From Klugiella xanthotipulae (GTDB taxonomy: Bacteria; Actinomycetota; Actinomycetes; Actinomycetales; Microbacteriaceae), in NCBI RefSeq assembly GCF_006716695.1, contig NZ_VFPN01000003.1, positions 372,001-436,000 on the forward strand: a stretch of 64,000 nucleotides of DNA, written 5' to 3'. The notes under the pieces were generated by a model. The model saw only the letters and a program-made list of their open reading frames with translations, was not told where the DNA came from and did no database searches. Both the position numbers and the translations under genes were made by a program. Each line of letters starts with the position of its first letter. The first letter of the stretch is position 1. Of the stretch, positions 22,153 to 31,069 are shown in pieces.

Positions 22153-23571
22153 ATGTCGGACATTCTGATCGACCGGCCCGAACTCGATAGCTTAGGCGTA
22201 TACGAGTTTGGGTGGCACGACACCGATGCCGCAGGGGCCTCGGCCCGGCGTGGCATCAATCCTGGCGTGGTCACAAACATTTCTGGTCTCAAGAATGAGC
22301 CGGAATGGATGCTGAGCCGTCGCCTCAAAGCCCTAAAATTATTTGAGCGCAAGCCGATGCCTACCTGGGGCGCTGATCTCTCTGCAATTGATTTCGATAA
22401 TATTAAGTACTTCGTCCGTTCCACCGAGAAGCAGGCCCAGAGTTGGGAAGACCTGCCCGAGGATATTAAGAACACCTACGAACGGTTAGGTATCCCCGAG
22501 GCCGAGCGCCAGCGCCTGGTATCGGGCGTCGCTGCCCAGTACGAGTCCGAGGTTGTCTACCATCAGATCCGTGAAGACCTTGAAGAGCAGGGTGTCATTT
22601 TTATGGACACCGACACGGCTCTGCGCGAGCATCCCGACATTTTCGAGGAGTACTTCGGCACTGTCATCCCCGCGGGGGACAACAAGTTTGCTGCGCTCAA
22701 CACGGCCGTGTGGTCGGGCGGATCGTTCGTCTACGTACCCAAAGGCATCAAGGTGGATATCCCACTACAGGCATACTTCCGTATCAATACCGAGAACATG
22801 GGCCAGTTTGAGCGTACGCTGATTATTGCTGACGAAGGAAGCTACGTCCACTACATTGAGGGTTGCACCGCACCCATCTATAAGTCGGATTCTCTGCACT
22901 CAGCTGTCGTGGAGATCATCGTGAAGAAGAACGCCCGAGTTCGCTATACGACGATTCAGAACTGGTCCAACAACGTCTATAACCTGGTCACCAAGCGCGC
23001 TATTGCCGAAGAGGGTGCCACGATGGAGTGGGTCGATGGAAATATTGGTTCCAAGGTGACCATGAAATACCCCTCAATCTTCCTCGTGGGGGAGCGAGCG
23101 AAGGGCGAGACGCTCTCTGTAGCCTTCGCTGGCCCGGGCCAGCATCAGGACACCGGGGCAAAGATGATCCACATGGCCCCCTACACTCAATCCTCTATCG
23201 TGTCGAAGTCAATCGCCCGCGGTGGCGGTCGTGCCGGTTATCGCGGCGAGATCAAGATTGATGCCAACGCTCACCACTCTGCCAACACTGTGCGTTGTGA
23301 CGCGCTCCTCGTTGACACCATCTCGCGATCCGATACCTACCCGGCCATAGATATCCGCGTGGACGATGTGGTGCTTGGTCACGAGGCCACGGTATCGAAG
23401 GTCAGCGAAGAGCAGCTCTTCTACCTGATGAGCCGAGGTATGCCCGAAGACGAGGCTATGGCTATGATCGTTCGAGGCTTTATCGAGCCCATTGCCCGTG
23501 AACTGCCCATGGAGTATGCACTAGAACTCAACAAGCTCATTGAAATGGGCATGGAAGGATCCGTCGGTTAG
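22153..23571 (+). CDS. sufB: Fe-S cluster assembly protein SufB
   Basis: Scaffold subunit of the SufBCD complex that builds iron-sulfur clusters in the cytoplasm. The 472-residue product runs uninterrupted (no intein), with the beta-helix core and ending [20 protein letters not shown] typical of SufB. Conserved stretches include [19 protein letters not shown] and [11 protein letters not shown] 22153 has GAAGAGG upstream. sufD follows after two bases. Confidence 0.96.
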   Translation: MSDILIDRPELDSLGVYEFGWHDTDAAGASARRGINPGVVTNISGLKNEPEWMLSRRLKALKLFERKPMPTWGADLSAIDFDNIKYFVRSTEKQAQSWEDLPEDIKNTYERLGIPEAERQRLVSGVAAQYESEVVYHQIREDLEEQGVIFMDTDTALREHPDIFEEYFGTVIPAGDNKFAALNTAVWSGGSFVYVPKGIKVDIPLQAYFRINTENMGQFERTLIIADEGSYVHYIEGCTAPIYKSDSLHSAVVEIIVKKNARVRYTTIQNWSNNVYNLVTKRAIAEEGATMEWVDGNIGSKVTMKYPSIFLVGERAKGETLSVAFAGPGQHQDTGAKMIHMAPYTQSSIVSKSIARGGGRAGYRGEIKIDANAHHSANTVRCDALLVDTISRSDTYPAIDIRVDDVVLGHEATVSKVSEEQLFYLMSRGMPEDEAMAMIVRGFIEPIARELPMEYALELNKLIEMGMEGSVG

Positions 23572-23573
23572 TT

Positions 23574-24776
23574 ATGACAACGGCAACACCCGAAACAACG
23601 CGTGGGCAACATGGCGCTAAAACCCCCACCGACGGCGGACTCTCCGTTGTGCCCGTGCAAACCAGATCGGAGCGATTCCGTTCCTTTGACGTCGCCGACT
23701 TTGCTCACGTGACCGGTCGTGAGGCTGTCTGGAAGCTGACCCCCGTCGATCGCATTGAGGCGCTGCTCCACGGCGATCTGGATGGCTCACGCTATGACTA
23801 CACTGCGTCTGAGGCCCCGGGAATCACCCTGTCGTGGATTCCTCGTTCCGATCCTCGAATCGGCCTGGCGGGAATCCCAGAGGAACGCGGCTCCGCTGCG
23901 GCTTGGAGCGCTTTTGAAGAGGCCCTGCTCATCGAGGTTACGGGCGAGGAGAGCAAAGTCATCAGCATCACGCGGCGCGATCTGGGGACTTCAGCCCTCG
24001 CCGCACACACCGTAATTTCAGCTGCCCCATTCAGTCGCGGCTTGGTCATCCTAGAAAACTTTGGCACCGCAGAACTCAGCGAAAACGTCGAGATCGTGGT
24101 GGGTGAGCAGGCCGAGTTAACCGTGGTGACGAGCCAGGAGTGGGCAGATGGCGCACATCACCTGGCCAGCCACTTCGCCACGATCGGGCGCAACGCCACC
24201 CTCCGGCATATCGTCATCTCTCTCGGCGGTGATGTCGTGCGCATCAACCCCTCCACACACCTCAACACGGAGGGCGGTCGGGTCGATGCGTTCGGTGCTT
24301 ATTTCGCCGACGCAGGACAACATCTTGAACAGCACGTCTATGTGAACCACGATGCACCACACACCACTAGCCGTGTCACATACAAGGGTGCGTTACAGGG
24401 GAATGGCGCGCACTCCGTGTGGATTGGCGATGTCCTCATCCGTCAGACCGCGACGGCTACCGACTCGTACGAGCAGAACCGTAATCTGGTACTGAGTGAC
24501 GGTACACGTGCCGACTCCGTCCCTAACCTCGAGATTGAGACGGGCGATATTACGGGTGCTGGCCACGCCAGCGCCACTGGCCGTTTTGACGACGAGCAGC
24601 TTTTCTACCTGCAGTCGCGCGGTATCCGCGAGGAGGAGGCGCGTCGCCTGGTTGTCAAAGGTTTCCTCCTTGAGGTGATTCAGAAAATTGGTAATTCCAT
24701 TCTCGAAACCCGTCTTAACGACGCGGTTGAAGAGTCTCTCAATAAATCCCACGAACTCGCACAGGGAGCCCGATAG
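23574..24776 (+). CDS. sufD: Fe-S cluster assembly protein SufD
   Basis: Partner of SufB in the SufBC2D scaffold. The 400-residue protein has a variable N-terminal third and a SufB-like beta-helix C-terminus with HHLASHFATIGRNATL, DAFGAYFADAGQHLEQHVYVN and the final DDEQLFYLQSRGI segment. It is tightly packed between sufB (2-base gap) and the Rieske gene (3-base gap). Confidence 0.93.
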   Translation: MTTATPETTRGQHGAKTPTDGGLSVVPVQTRSERFRSFDVADFAHVTGREAVWKLTPVDRIEALLHGDLDGSRYDYTASEAPGITLSWIPRSDPRIGLAGIPEERGSAAAWSAFEEALLIEVTGEESKVISITRRDLGTSALAAHTVISAAPFSRGLVILENFGTAELSENVEIVVGEQAELTVVTSQEWADGAHHLASHFATIGRNATLRHIVISLGGDVVRINPSTHLNTEGGRVDAFGAYFADAGQHLEQHVYVNHDAPHTTSRVTYKGALQGNGAHSVWIGDVLIRQTATATDSYEQNRNLVLSDGTRADSVPNLEIETGDITGAGHASATGRFDDEQLFYLQSRGIREEEARRLVVKGFLLEVIQKIGNSILETRLNDAVEESLNKSHELAQGAR

Positions 24777-24779
24777 TCC

Positions 24780-25112
24780 GTGAGCCTTACACTCGTCTGC
24801 TCGGTCGCCGAGCTGCCCTTTAATCAGGCATACCGTGTTGTCCTTGAGGGCGTTCCCATTGCCGTTGTGAAGGATTCTGCCGGTGACGTCCACGCTATTG
24901 GCGATACCTGCACTCACGGCGACATCAGCCTATCCGAGGGTTTTGTTGAGGGTAACACCCTGGAATGCTGGGCCCACGGCTCAGCATTCTCCCTCAAAAC
25001 CGGGCAGCCGCAGAGTCTACCCGCCTATGAACCCGTGCCTGTGTATGAAATCGTCATCACAGACGGCAATGTTTTTATCGATCCCACAGTAACGAAAGAG
25101 ATTCCCGTATGA
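24780..25112 (+). CDS. Rieske [2Fe-2S] ferredoxin in the suf cluster
   Basis: The 110-residue protein has one Rieske motif, CTHG at about 43-46 and CWAHG about 17 residues later, expected to bind one [2Fe-2S] cluster. It is usually annotated as a non-haem-iron oxygenase ferredoxin subunit. Its place between sufD and sufC is common in actinobacteria and argues for an electron-transfer role in cluster assembly rather than in aromatic degradation; that is inference. The GTG start follows sufD by 3 bases, and its stop overlaps sufC (ATGA). Confidence 0.88.
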   Translation: MSLTLVCSVAELPFNQAYRVVLEGVPIAVVKDSAGDVHAIGDTCTHGDISLSEGFVEGNTLECWAHGSAFSLKTGQPQSLPAYEPVPVYEIVITDGNVFIDPTVTKEIPV

Positions 25113-25870
25113 GTTCCGTACTCGAGATCAAGGACCTTCAGGTCAGCGTAGAGACCGATCAGGGCACCATCCAGATCCTGCACGGTGTTGACCTCACTAT
25201 TACACAGGGCGAAATTCACGCCGTTATGGGCCCCAACGGCTCAGGAAAGTCAACACTGGCGTACACAATTGCGGGTCACCCCAAGTACACCGTCGAGGGC
25301 GGCTCAATTACGCTCGACGGCGAGGACGTCCTCTCGATGTCGGTAGACGAGCGCGCCCGTGCCGGACTATTCTTGGCGATGCAGTATCCGGTCGAGATCC
25401 CCGGGGTCACGAACACCAATTTTTTGCGCACCGCGAAGACTTCCGTTGACGGTAAAGCTCCTGCCATCCGCGGCTGGGTGGCCGACGTTCGCGAGGCCAT
25501 GACCAACCTCAAGATGGATCAGTCGTTTGCCGAACGCAACGTTAACGAGGGCTTCTCTGGCGGCGAGAAAAAACGCAACGAGATTCTTCAGTTGGAACTA
25601 CTCAAGCCACGCTTCGCAATCCTTGACGAGACCGACTCAGGCCTCGATGTGGACGCGCTCAAGATCGTATCAGAAGGGGTCAACCGGGCCCATGCGAACA
25701 ACAACCTCGGACTGCTGCTCATCACGCACTACACTCGCATCCTTCGCTACATCAAGCCAGATTTTGTCCATGTCTTTGTCAATGGGAAGGTGGCCGAGCA
25801 GGGTGGACCCGAGCTGGCCGACCGTCTCGAAGACGAGGGTTACGACCGCTATCTCACCGCTTCGGCATAA
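25109..25870 (+). CDS. sufC: Fe-S cluster assembly ATPase SufC
   Basis: ABC-type ATPase driving the SufBCD scaffold. The 253-residue product has Walker A GPNGSGKSTL, signature FSGGEKKRNEIL and Walker B FAILDETDSGLDVDAL, the arrangement characteristic of SufC. The ATGA overlap with the preceding gene implies coupling. Confidence 0.96.
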   Translation: MSSVLEIKDLQVSVETDQGTIQILHGVDLTITQGEIHAVMGPNGSGKSTLAYTIAGHPKYTVEGGSITLDGEDVLSMSVDERARAGLFLAMQYPVEIPGVTNTNFLRTAKTSVDGKAPAIRGWVADVREAMTNLKMDQSFAERNVNEGFSGGEKKRNEILQLELLKPRFAILDETDSGLDVDALKIVSEGVNRAHANNNLGLLLITHYTRILRYIKPDFVHVFVNGKVAEQGGPELADRLEDEGYDRYLTASA

Positions 25871-25878
25871 GGATTCAC

Positions 25879-26208
25879 ATGGTCACCTCACTTGAACCCG
25901 ACTTCCACGAACAAGCCATCGAGGCGCTGAAGGAGGTCTCCGACCCTGAGCTTGGCGTTAATATCGTAGATCTCGGTTTGGTCTATGATCTGGGATGGGA
26001 TGCGGAGAACGAAGCTCTGGTTATCAGCATGACCCTCACTTCAGCGGGGTGCCCGCTGACAGATGTCATCGAGAACGACATTGCGGAGGCGCTTGACGGT
26101 CTCGTGAAGGCATTCCGCATCAACTGGGTATGGATGCCGCCGTGGGGGGCCGAACGAATCACCGATGACGGGCGCGATATGATGCGTGCGCTCGGGTTTT
26201 CAATCTAA
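25879..26208 (+). CDS. MIP18/DUF59 family protein (SufT-like)
   Basis: The 109-residue metal-sulfur cluster assembly factor has the family segment ALKEVSDPELGVNIVDLGLVYD and the conserved cysteine in SAGCPLTDVI. Homologues (SufT, PaaD, MIP18) help mature Fe-S proteins. ATG 25879 has AAGGAT upstream and follows sufC by 8 bases. No cysteine desulfurase SufS or SufU lies between sufC and this gene. Confidence 0.9.
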   Translation: MVTSLEPDFHEQAIEALKEVSDPELGVNIVDLGLVYDLGWDAENEALVISMTLTSAGCPLTDVIENDIAEALDGLVKAFRINWVWMPPWGAERITDDGRDMMRALGFSI

Positions 26209-26358
26209 CGCAGTCTGTGGTGAATGTAGCGGCACCTACTCCCAACACCTCCCGCAGTGGGGGCGGGGAAAAACCATGTTTAGCCTGTAGTCTTGAGGTT
26301 TGCCTCACGCATTGATCGGATGTCGCGTGAGGAATCCCCGGAAGGAATCACACCGCCC

Positions 26359-27957
26359 ATGCTTGCTGTGCACAACGTTGCAATTGACGTCGGAGCTCGC
26401 CGCCTCATGTCTGAGGTTAACTTTCGAGTTGCTGCCGGTGACAAAATTGGACTCGTGGGACGTAACGGCGCGGGTAAGACCACCCTCACCAAACACCTGG
26501 CGGGAGATCTGGAACCGAGTGAAGGAAAGATCGAGCGTTCAGGCGAGTTGGGTTATCTGCCACAGGACCCCCGCTCAGGCAACCCCGAAGAGTTAGCCCG
26601 CACGCGCATCCTCGATGCCCGCGGTCTAGGACAACTTGTGCTGGGGATGTCAGAGTCATCTCTTCTCATGGGAGACCCCCACCCAGCAGTTGCTGAGGCC
26701 GCGATGAAGAAGTATGCACGCCTGACTGATCGCTTCACCGCGCTGGGCGGATATGCGGCCGAGGCGGAGGCCGCTTCCATCGCGAGTAACCTGAACTTGC
26801 CCGATCGTGTGTTGGGGCAGCCGCTCAGCACCCTGTCGGGCGGGCAGCGCCGCAGGATCGAGCTGGCCCGTATCCTGTTCTCAGATGCCGAGACCCTCAT
26901 CCTTGATGAGCCAACCAATCATCTCGATGCCGACTCGGTTGTCTGGTTGCGTGAGTTTCTCAAGAATTATCGTGGTGGCTTCATCGTCATTACCCACGAT
27001 ATTGAGTTGGTGGGGGAGACCGTCAACCGGGTTTTCTATCTCGATGCCAACCGCCAGGCAATCGACATCTACAACATGAACTGGAAAAACTACCAGAAGC
27101 AGCGGGCTGCCGATGAAGAACGCCGCCGCAAGGAGCGCACCAACGTGGAAAAAAAAGCCACGGCGCTCCAGCTTCAAGCCGCCAAATTTGGGGCGAAGGC
27201 GTCCAAAGCTGCTGCTGCCCACCAGATGGTTGCGCGCGCCGAGAAGATGCTTTCCAGCCTTGATGATGTTCGGGCCGCCGACCGTGTGGCTAAACTGCGC
27301 TTCCCCGACCCTGCCCCCTGCGGCAAGACCCCAATTATGGCAAGCAATCTGTCGAAGAGCTACGGCTCGCTCGAGATATTTGCCGGTGTTGACCTGGCGA
27401 TTGACCGTGGATCCAAGGTGGTCATCCTGGGCCTCAACGGTGCGGGCAAAACCACACTCCTGCGCATTCTCGCGGGTGTTGACGAACCCGACACCGGTCA
27501 GATCGAGCCGGGTCACGGCCTCCGGGTCGGCTACTACGCTCAGGAACATGAGACCCTCGACGTGAAGGCAAGCGTCCTGCAGAATATGATGAGCGCCTCC
27601 GCAACACTCACCGAAACTGAGGCGCGTAAGGTGCTCGGCTCGTTCTTATTCACCGGTGATGACGGCCACAAGCTGGCCGGTGTGCTCTCCGGCGGTGAGA
27701 AAACGCGTTTGGCCCTGGCGATGCTCGTTGTGTCGGCCGCCAACGTGCTGCTACTTGATGAGCCCACCAACAACCTGGACCCGGCTAGTCGTGCCGAGAT
27801 TCTGGATGCACTCGCCCACTACAGTGGATCAGTTGTTCTGGTCAGCCACGACGAGGGTGCCGTCCAGGCGCTTAACCCCGAACGGGTCCTCATCATGCCC
27901 GACGGTGTGGAGGATCACTGGAACAAGGACTACCTGGAGCTCATCGAACTCGCCTGA
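26359..27957 (+). CDS. ABC-F family ATPase
   Basis: Soluble protein with two ABC ATPase domains and no membrane part, as in ribosome-associated ABC-F proteins. The 532-residue product has Walker A GRNGAGKTTL and GLNGAGKTTLL, signatures LSGGQRRR and LSGGEKTR, and Walker B LILDEPTNHLD and LLLDEPTNNLD; a charged linker lies between the domains. ATG 26359 gives the usual MLAVHNVAIDVGARRL; AAGGA is 12 bases upstream. An alternative TTG at 26293 sits 6 bases after TAGCCT, so transcription may start there. Which ABC-F subgroup cannot be fixed by eye. Confidence 0.9.
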   Translation: MLAVHNVAIDVGARRLMSEVNFRVAAGDKIGLVGRNGAGKTTLTKHLAGDLEPSEGKIERSGELGYLPQDPRSGNPEELARTRILDARGLGQLVLGMSESSLLMGDPHPAVAEAAMKKYARLTDRFTALGGYAAEAEAASIASNLNLPDRVLGQPLSTLSGGQRRRIELARILFSDAETLILDEPTNHLDADSVVWLREFLKNYRGGFIVITHDIELVGETVNRVFYLDANRQAIDIYNMNWKNYQKQRAADEERRRKERTNVEKKATALQLQAAKFGAKASKAAAAHQMVARAEKMLSSLDDVRAADRVAKLRFPDPAPCGKTPIMASNLSKSYGSLEIFAGVDLAIDRGSKVVILGLNGAGKTTLLRILAGVDEPDTGQIEPGHGLRVGYYAQEHETLDVKASVLQNMMSASATLTETEARKVLGSFLFTGDDGHKLAGVLSGGEKTRLALAMLVVSAANVLLLDEPTNNLDPASRAEILDALAHYSGSVVLVSHDEGAVQALNPERVLIMPDGVEDHWNKDYLELIELA

Positions 27958-28018
27958 GTCCATAGCATTCAGACCAAGAATGCGATGGGCAGCGACTCCT
28001 ACGGTGTCGCGCACCAGG

Positions 28019-28885
28019 CTAATGCGTCTGCGAGGAGTCGAGCAGGGCGTCCTCGATATCGGCATCACTCTTGCGCCTACGTGATTTCTTATCGTCACGG
28101 ATCCTGGCCCGTTCTTGCTCGCGCAGGTCTGAGACGTTGACCTGGCGGTACTCCTGCCGCGCGCCGTACCCGAGACCGATGAACCCCATGACGGCAAAAA
28201 CGTACCATTGGAGCGCATAGGATAGATGAGGTCCCTCGTCTCGTTCTGGTTTCGGTGCGAGTGTTGGCGCAGTCTTCGGTGCGGGGTTCTCGGAGACCAG
28301 CAACCCGTATGCTTCGGTGTACGTAGGCAAGCCGATGCGCGTCGCCATATCCGGTAGATGGATGGTGGCGATCTGACCGTCAACTGAGCGACGGCCCGGC
28401 AGAGTCGGCTCACCGGCCTTGAGCCGGGCGATGACCTCCACGGTACCGGTGGGCGCTTCAGGGACGACATCGGGGGCATTTTTCTCCGCGCCGTTACTCG
28501 ACCCTGTGGGCAACCAGCCGCGGTCGATCACGAAGACGTTACCGTTCGCAAGTTGGAATGGCACGAGGACCTCGAACCCCGGGCTACCGTTGAGCGGCCG
28601 GTTGCGCACGAGCACCTGGTCATCGCTCAGGTAGTGACCAGTTATCTCCACCGTGCTCCACTTTTGGTCCTCATCGTTGTAGGCATCCAGAGTGGGAAGC
28701 GCATCCGTGAGGAGTACCGGGGTTGCATCGTAATTACCGTCAATCCTGGCGATCTCCGCCCGGGCATCAGCCCTTCGATTAAACTGCCACTGGGCCAAGA
28801 GTACACACACAATCGTGAACACAATCAGGAGAGCCACATACCCGCCCCACCGTTTTGACAGGAGAAAACGCCAGCCCGTTGTCAT
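28019..28885 (-). CDS. SURF1 family cytochrome oxidase biogenesis protein
   Basis: Membrane protein assisting haem A insertion into cytochrome c oxidase. The 288-residue product has a TM segment at about 15-33 followed by LAQWQFNRR, an extracytoplasmic domain with VLVRNRPLNGSPGFEVLVPF and VIDRGWLP, and a second TM near 220-240; a charged cytoplasmic tail follows. It begins in an ATGA overlap with the upstream small gene. Fits with the ctaB, ctaA and ctaE genes in the window. Confidence 0.9.
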   Translation of the reverse strand: MTTGWRFLLSKRWGGYVALLIVFTIVCVLLAQWQFNRRADARAEIARIDGNYDATPVLLTDALPTLDAYNDEDQKWSTVEITGHYLSDDQVLVRNRPLNGSPGFEVLVPFQLANGNVFVIDRGWLPTGSSNGAEKNAPDVVPEAPTGTVEVIARLKAGEPTLPGRRSVDGQIATIHLPDMATRIGLPTYTEAYGLLVSENPAPKTAPTLAPKPERDEGPHLSYALQWYVFAVMGFIGLGYGARQEYRQVNVSDLREQERARIRDDKKSRRRKSDADIEDALLDSSQTH

Positions 28886-29163
28886 TGAGAGTCTCCGCTC
28901 GGAAGGGGGTTTCGGGAATGATCTCCCGTGGAGGAAACGACCACATCAAGCGCTGTGATCGTGACAGGGAAAGATCGCGAGGTAAGGAAACCGCTCAGAT
29001 AGTCAACGTGTTCGGCACATGCCAACCAGGTTTTGAGCCGATCCGTCCTGTGAATGCGGGGATTACGCCAGTCTATCCGCCAGGTGGCCTCCGCCGTACA
29101 CCCCGCCCGTGAGCAGGAACGCTGGGGGAGATTACCGCCCCACAGTGATCGCGAGCCAGTCAC
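28882..29163 (-). CDS. Small conserved Cys/His protein
   Basis: The 93-residue protein has CSRAGC near residue 17 and ACAEH further on, an arrangement that could hold a metal ion, around a conserved WRNPRIH motif. Homologues in Microbacteriaceae are often labelled acetone carboxylase, a label the size and sequence do not support. GTG 29163 has GGAGAG six bases upstream and overlaps the stop of the gene before; its own stop overlaps the SURF1 start. The close linkage suggests a link to SURF1, but no function can be assigned. Confidence 0.75.
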   Translation of the reverse strand: MTGSRSLWGGNLPQRSCSRAGCTAEATWRIDWRNPRIHRTDRLKTWLACAEHVDYLSGFLTSRSFPVTITALDVVVSSTGDHSRNPLPSGDSQ

Positions 29164-29558
29164 TGATTCTCTCCAGTATCGGGTAGATCTACGGACCGCG
29201 TGGAGGTTTCTTGACCGGAGTTCACGGCGGGGAAATCCGGTGACGCAAACGGCTCATCAACAATGATGATCGGAGGAGTGTCCGCGAGAGGAATAGCTGC
29301 CGACTCAAGACTCAGATCCACGGGGGATTCAGGGGTAGCTCGTTTACCCACCCCGCTCACGTTGGCGATCACCACAGCAAAGTACGGCATAAACACAGCA
29401 CCCAGAATGGGGACCACCATCCACCACCCATGCATAAACGGGATCGCGATGATGCAGGCAAACCGGATACCCATCATCACGCTGTATTTGAGCATACGTG
29501 ACGATCTGTCATCAGCCGGAGCGGAGGACAGATAGGTTACTGACTGGGATGGTTTCAT
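29160..29558 (-). CDS. DUF3099-like membrane protein
   Basis: A 132-residue protein with two hydrophobic segments in MGIRFACIIAIPFMHGWW and VVPILGAVFMPYFAVVIANV, followed by an acidic C-terminal tail. This matches the actinobacterial DUF3099 pattern. ATG 29558 is chosen over an upstream extension to 29681 because conserved sequence begins there. The function is unknown. The stop overlaps the next gene (GTGA). Confidence 0.8.
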   Translation of the reverse strand: MKPSQSVTYLSSAPADDRSSRMLKYSVMMGIRFACIIAIPFMHGWWMVVPILGAVFMPYFAVVIANVSGVGKRATPESPVDLSLESAAIPLADTPPIIIVDEPFASPDFPAVNSGQETSTRSVDLPDTGENQ

Positions 29559-29643
29559 AGCAACGGGTGTGGTGTAAGCATGCACCACTAGCCTACGCTC
29601 TATGATTGGTGATTGTTGATTCTCCCCGAAAGGACCCCCTTCA

Positions 29644-30354
29644 ATGACCACCCCTAGAACCGTTCTTGTGACCGGAGGCAACCGTGGAATTGGTTACGCT
29701 ATCGCCGCGGAGATGATTACCCAGGGCCACCGTGTAGCCGTCACCGCACGTTCCGGCCACGGCCCCGAGGGCTCGCTCACTGTTGTCGCTGATGTCAACA
29801 ACGCGGAATCCATCGACAACGCCTTCACCAAGATTGAATCTATCCTCGGCCCGGTTGAGGTGGTTGTCGCTAACGCCGGAATTACGCGTGACACACTTCT
29901 TATGCGAATGTCCGAGCAAGATTTCACCGATGTCATCGACACCAACCTCACGGGGACCTTCCGCGTGGTCAAGCGTGCTTCGAAGGCCTTCTTGAAGCAG
30001 CGTTTTGGCCGGGTCATCTTTATCTCAAGCGTGGTGGGGTTGTATGGTGGGGCCGGTCAGGTAAACTATTCAGCTTCTAAGAGCGCTCTCGTGGGTTTTG
30101 CTCGCTCGCTGACCCGAGAGTTAGGCGCACGCGGCGTCACGGCCAATGTCGTAGCTCCGGGCTTTATCGAGACAGATATGACGGCCGCACTCCCGGAAGA
30201 ACAGCAGGCGGCGTATCGCAATGCAATCCCCGCTGGACGATACGGCCAGGCCAGGGAGGTCGCCCAAGCGGTCAGCTGGTTGGCCAGCGATAATGCGTCC
30301 TACATTTCGGGTGCAGTCATCCCCGTTGACGGTGGATTAGGAATGGGCCACTAG
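29644..30354 (+). CDS. fabG: 3-oxoacyl-ACP reductase-like SDR (FabG family)
   Basis: Short-chain dehydrogenase of 236 residues. It has the cofactor motif TGGNRGIG, the NAGITRD segment typical of FabG, the active-site serine in ISSVVG and the catalytic YSASK. The end, ISGAVIPVDGGLGMGH, is also typical of FabG. It probably reduces 3-oxoacyl-ACP in fatty acid synthesis, though no other fab gene adjoins. ATG 29644 has AAAGGA upstream; TATGAT about 35 bases upstream is a candidate -10. Confidence 0.87.
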   Translation: MTTPRTVLVTGGNRGIGYAIAAEMITQGHRVAVTARSGHGPEGSLTVVADVNNAESIDNAFTKIESILGPVEVVVANAGITRDTLLMRMSEQDFTDVIDTNLTGTFRVVKRASKAFLKQRFGRVIFISSVVGLYGGAGQVNYSASKSALVGFARSLTRELGARGVTANVVAPGFIETDMTAALPEEQQAAYRNAIPAGRYGQAREVAQAVSWLASDNASYISGAVIPVDGGLGMGH

Positions 30355-30365
30355 CCAACCAGTCA

Positions 30366-30386
30366 CGGCGGAGGCTCTCCCCGCCG
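30366..30386. terminator. Small hairpin between fabG and serB
   Basis: CGGCGG (30366-30371) pairs with CCGCCG (30381-30386) around a 9-base loop in the 49-base convergent gap. No U tract follows. Confidence 0.35.
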
Positions 30387-30403
30387 CAGCTGTCCGGGTC
30401 AGC

Positions 30404-31069
30404 TTATGGCGCCACCAGCGTATGAATATACGGAATTACCAGGCTGAGGTCGGGGGTATCCAATACCACGTTTGCACGCTCACGCACAACGGGTTTTGCG
30501 TTGTAGGCAATCGACAGACCGGCGACCGCCATCATCTCAAGGTCGTTAGCACCATCGCCGATTGCGACGGTTCGAGAAAGCGGAATCCCTGAGGTGGTTG
30601 CCCACCCCCGCAGGGTCTCCGCCTTGGCGCGGGCATCAATAATAGGACCGGTCACGCGGCCGGTTAACACACCGTCAAAGACCTCCAGGCGATTGGCACG
30701 CCAGAAGTCCAGTTCAAGGTCCGATGCGAGCAGGTCAAGCAACTCATGGAAGCCACCGGAAACGACACCAACGGCACCGCCATACTCATGAATCGCCGCG
30801 ATCAGGTCGTGGACGCCATCACTCGGTCGGATCCGTGCGTAAACGTCATTGAAACATGAATCGGGAAGGCCCGAAAGGGTGGCGACTCTTTCCCGGAGGC
30901 TCTCTGCAAAATCAAGCTCGCCACGCATCGCACGCTCAGTAACCAGGGATACCTCAGCGCGGGTACCGGCCACATCGGCGAGAAGCTCGATGACCTCATC
31001 TTTGATGGTGGTTGAATCAGCGTCTAACACAACGAGGAAGGGTAGCGCGGGAGGCGTAGCAAGCGTCAT
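30404..31069 (-). CDS. serB: Phosphoserine phosphatase
   Basis: HAD-superfamily hydrolase releasing phosphate from phosphoserine, last step of serine synthesis. The 221-residue protein has motif I LDADSTTI, motif II VVSGGF and motif III GDGANDLEMM. There is no N-terminal ACT domain. It starts in an ATGA overlap with glgC, an unusual metabolic pairing that suggests co-transcription. Confidence 0.92.
   Translation of the reverse strand: MTLATPPALPFLVVLDADSTTIKDEVIELLADVAGTRAEVSLVTERAMRGELDFAESLRERVATLSGLPDSCFNDVYARIRPSDGVHDLIAAIHEYGGAVGVVSGGFHELLDLLASDLELDFWRANRLEVFDGVLTGRVTGPIIDARAKAETLRGWATTSGIPLSRTVAIGDGANDLEMMAVAGLSIAYNAKPVVRERANVVLDTPDLSLVIPYIHTLVAP

Noticed and set aside
27965-27983. GCATTC/GAATGC hairpin between the ABC-F gene and SURF1
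   Set aside because: Only 6 bp, AT-containing, with no U tract; could be chance.
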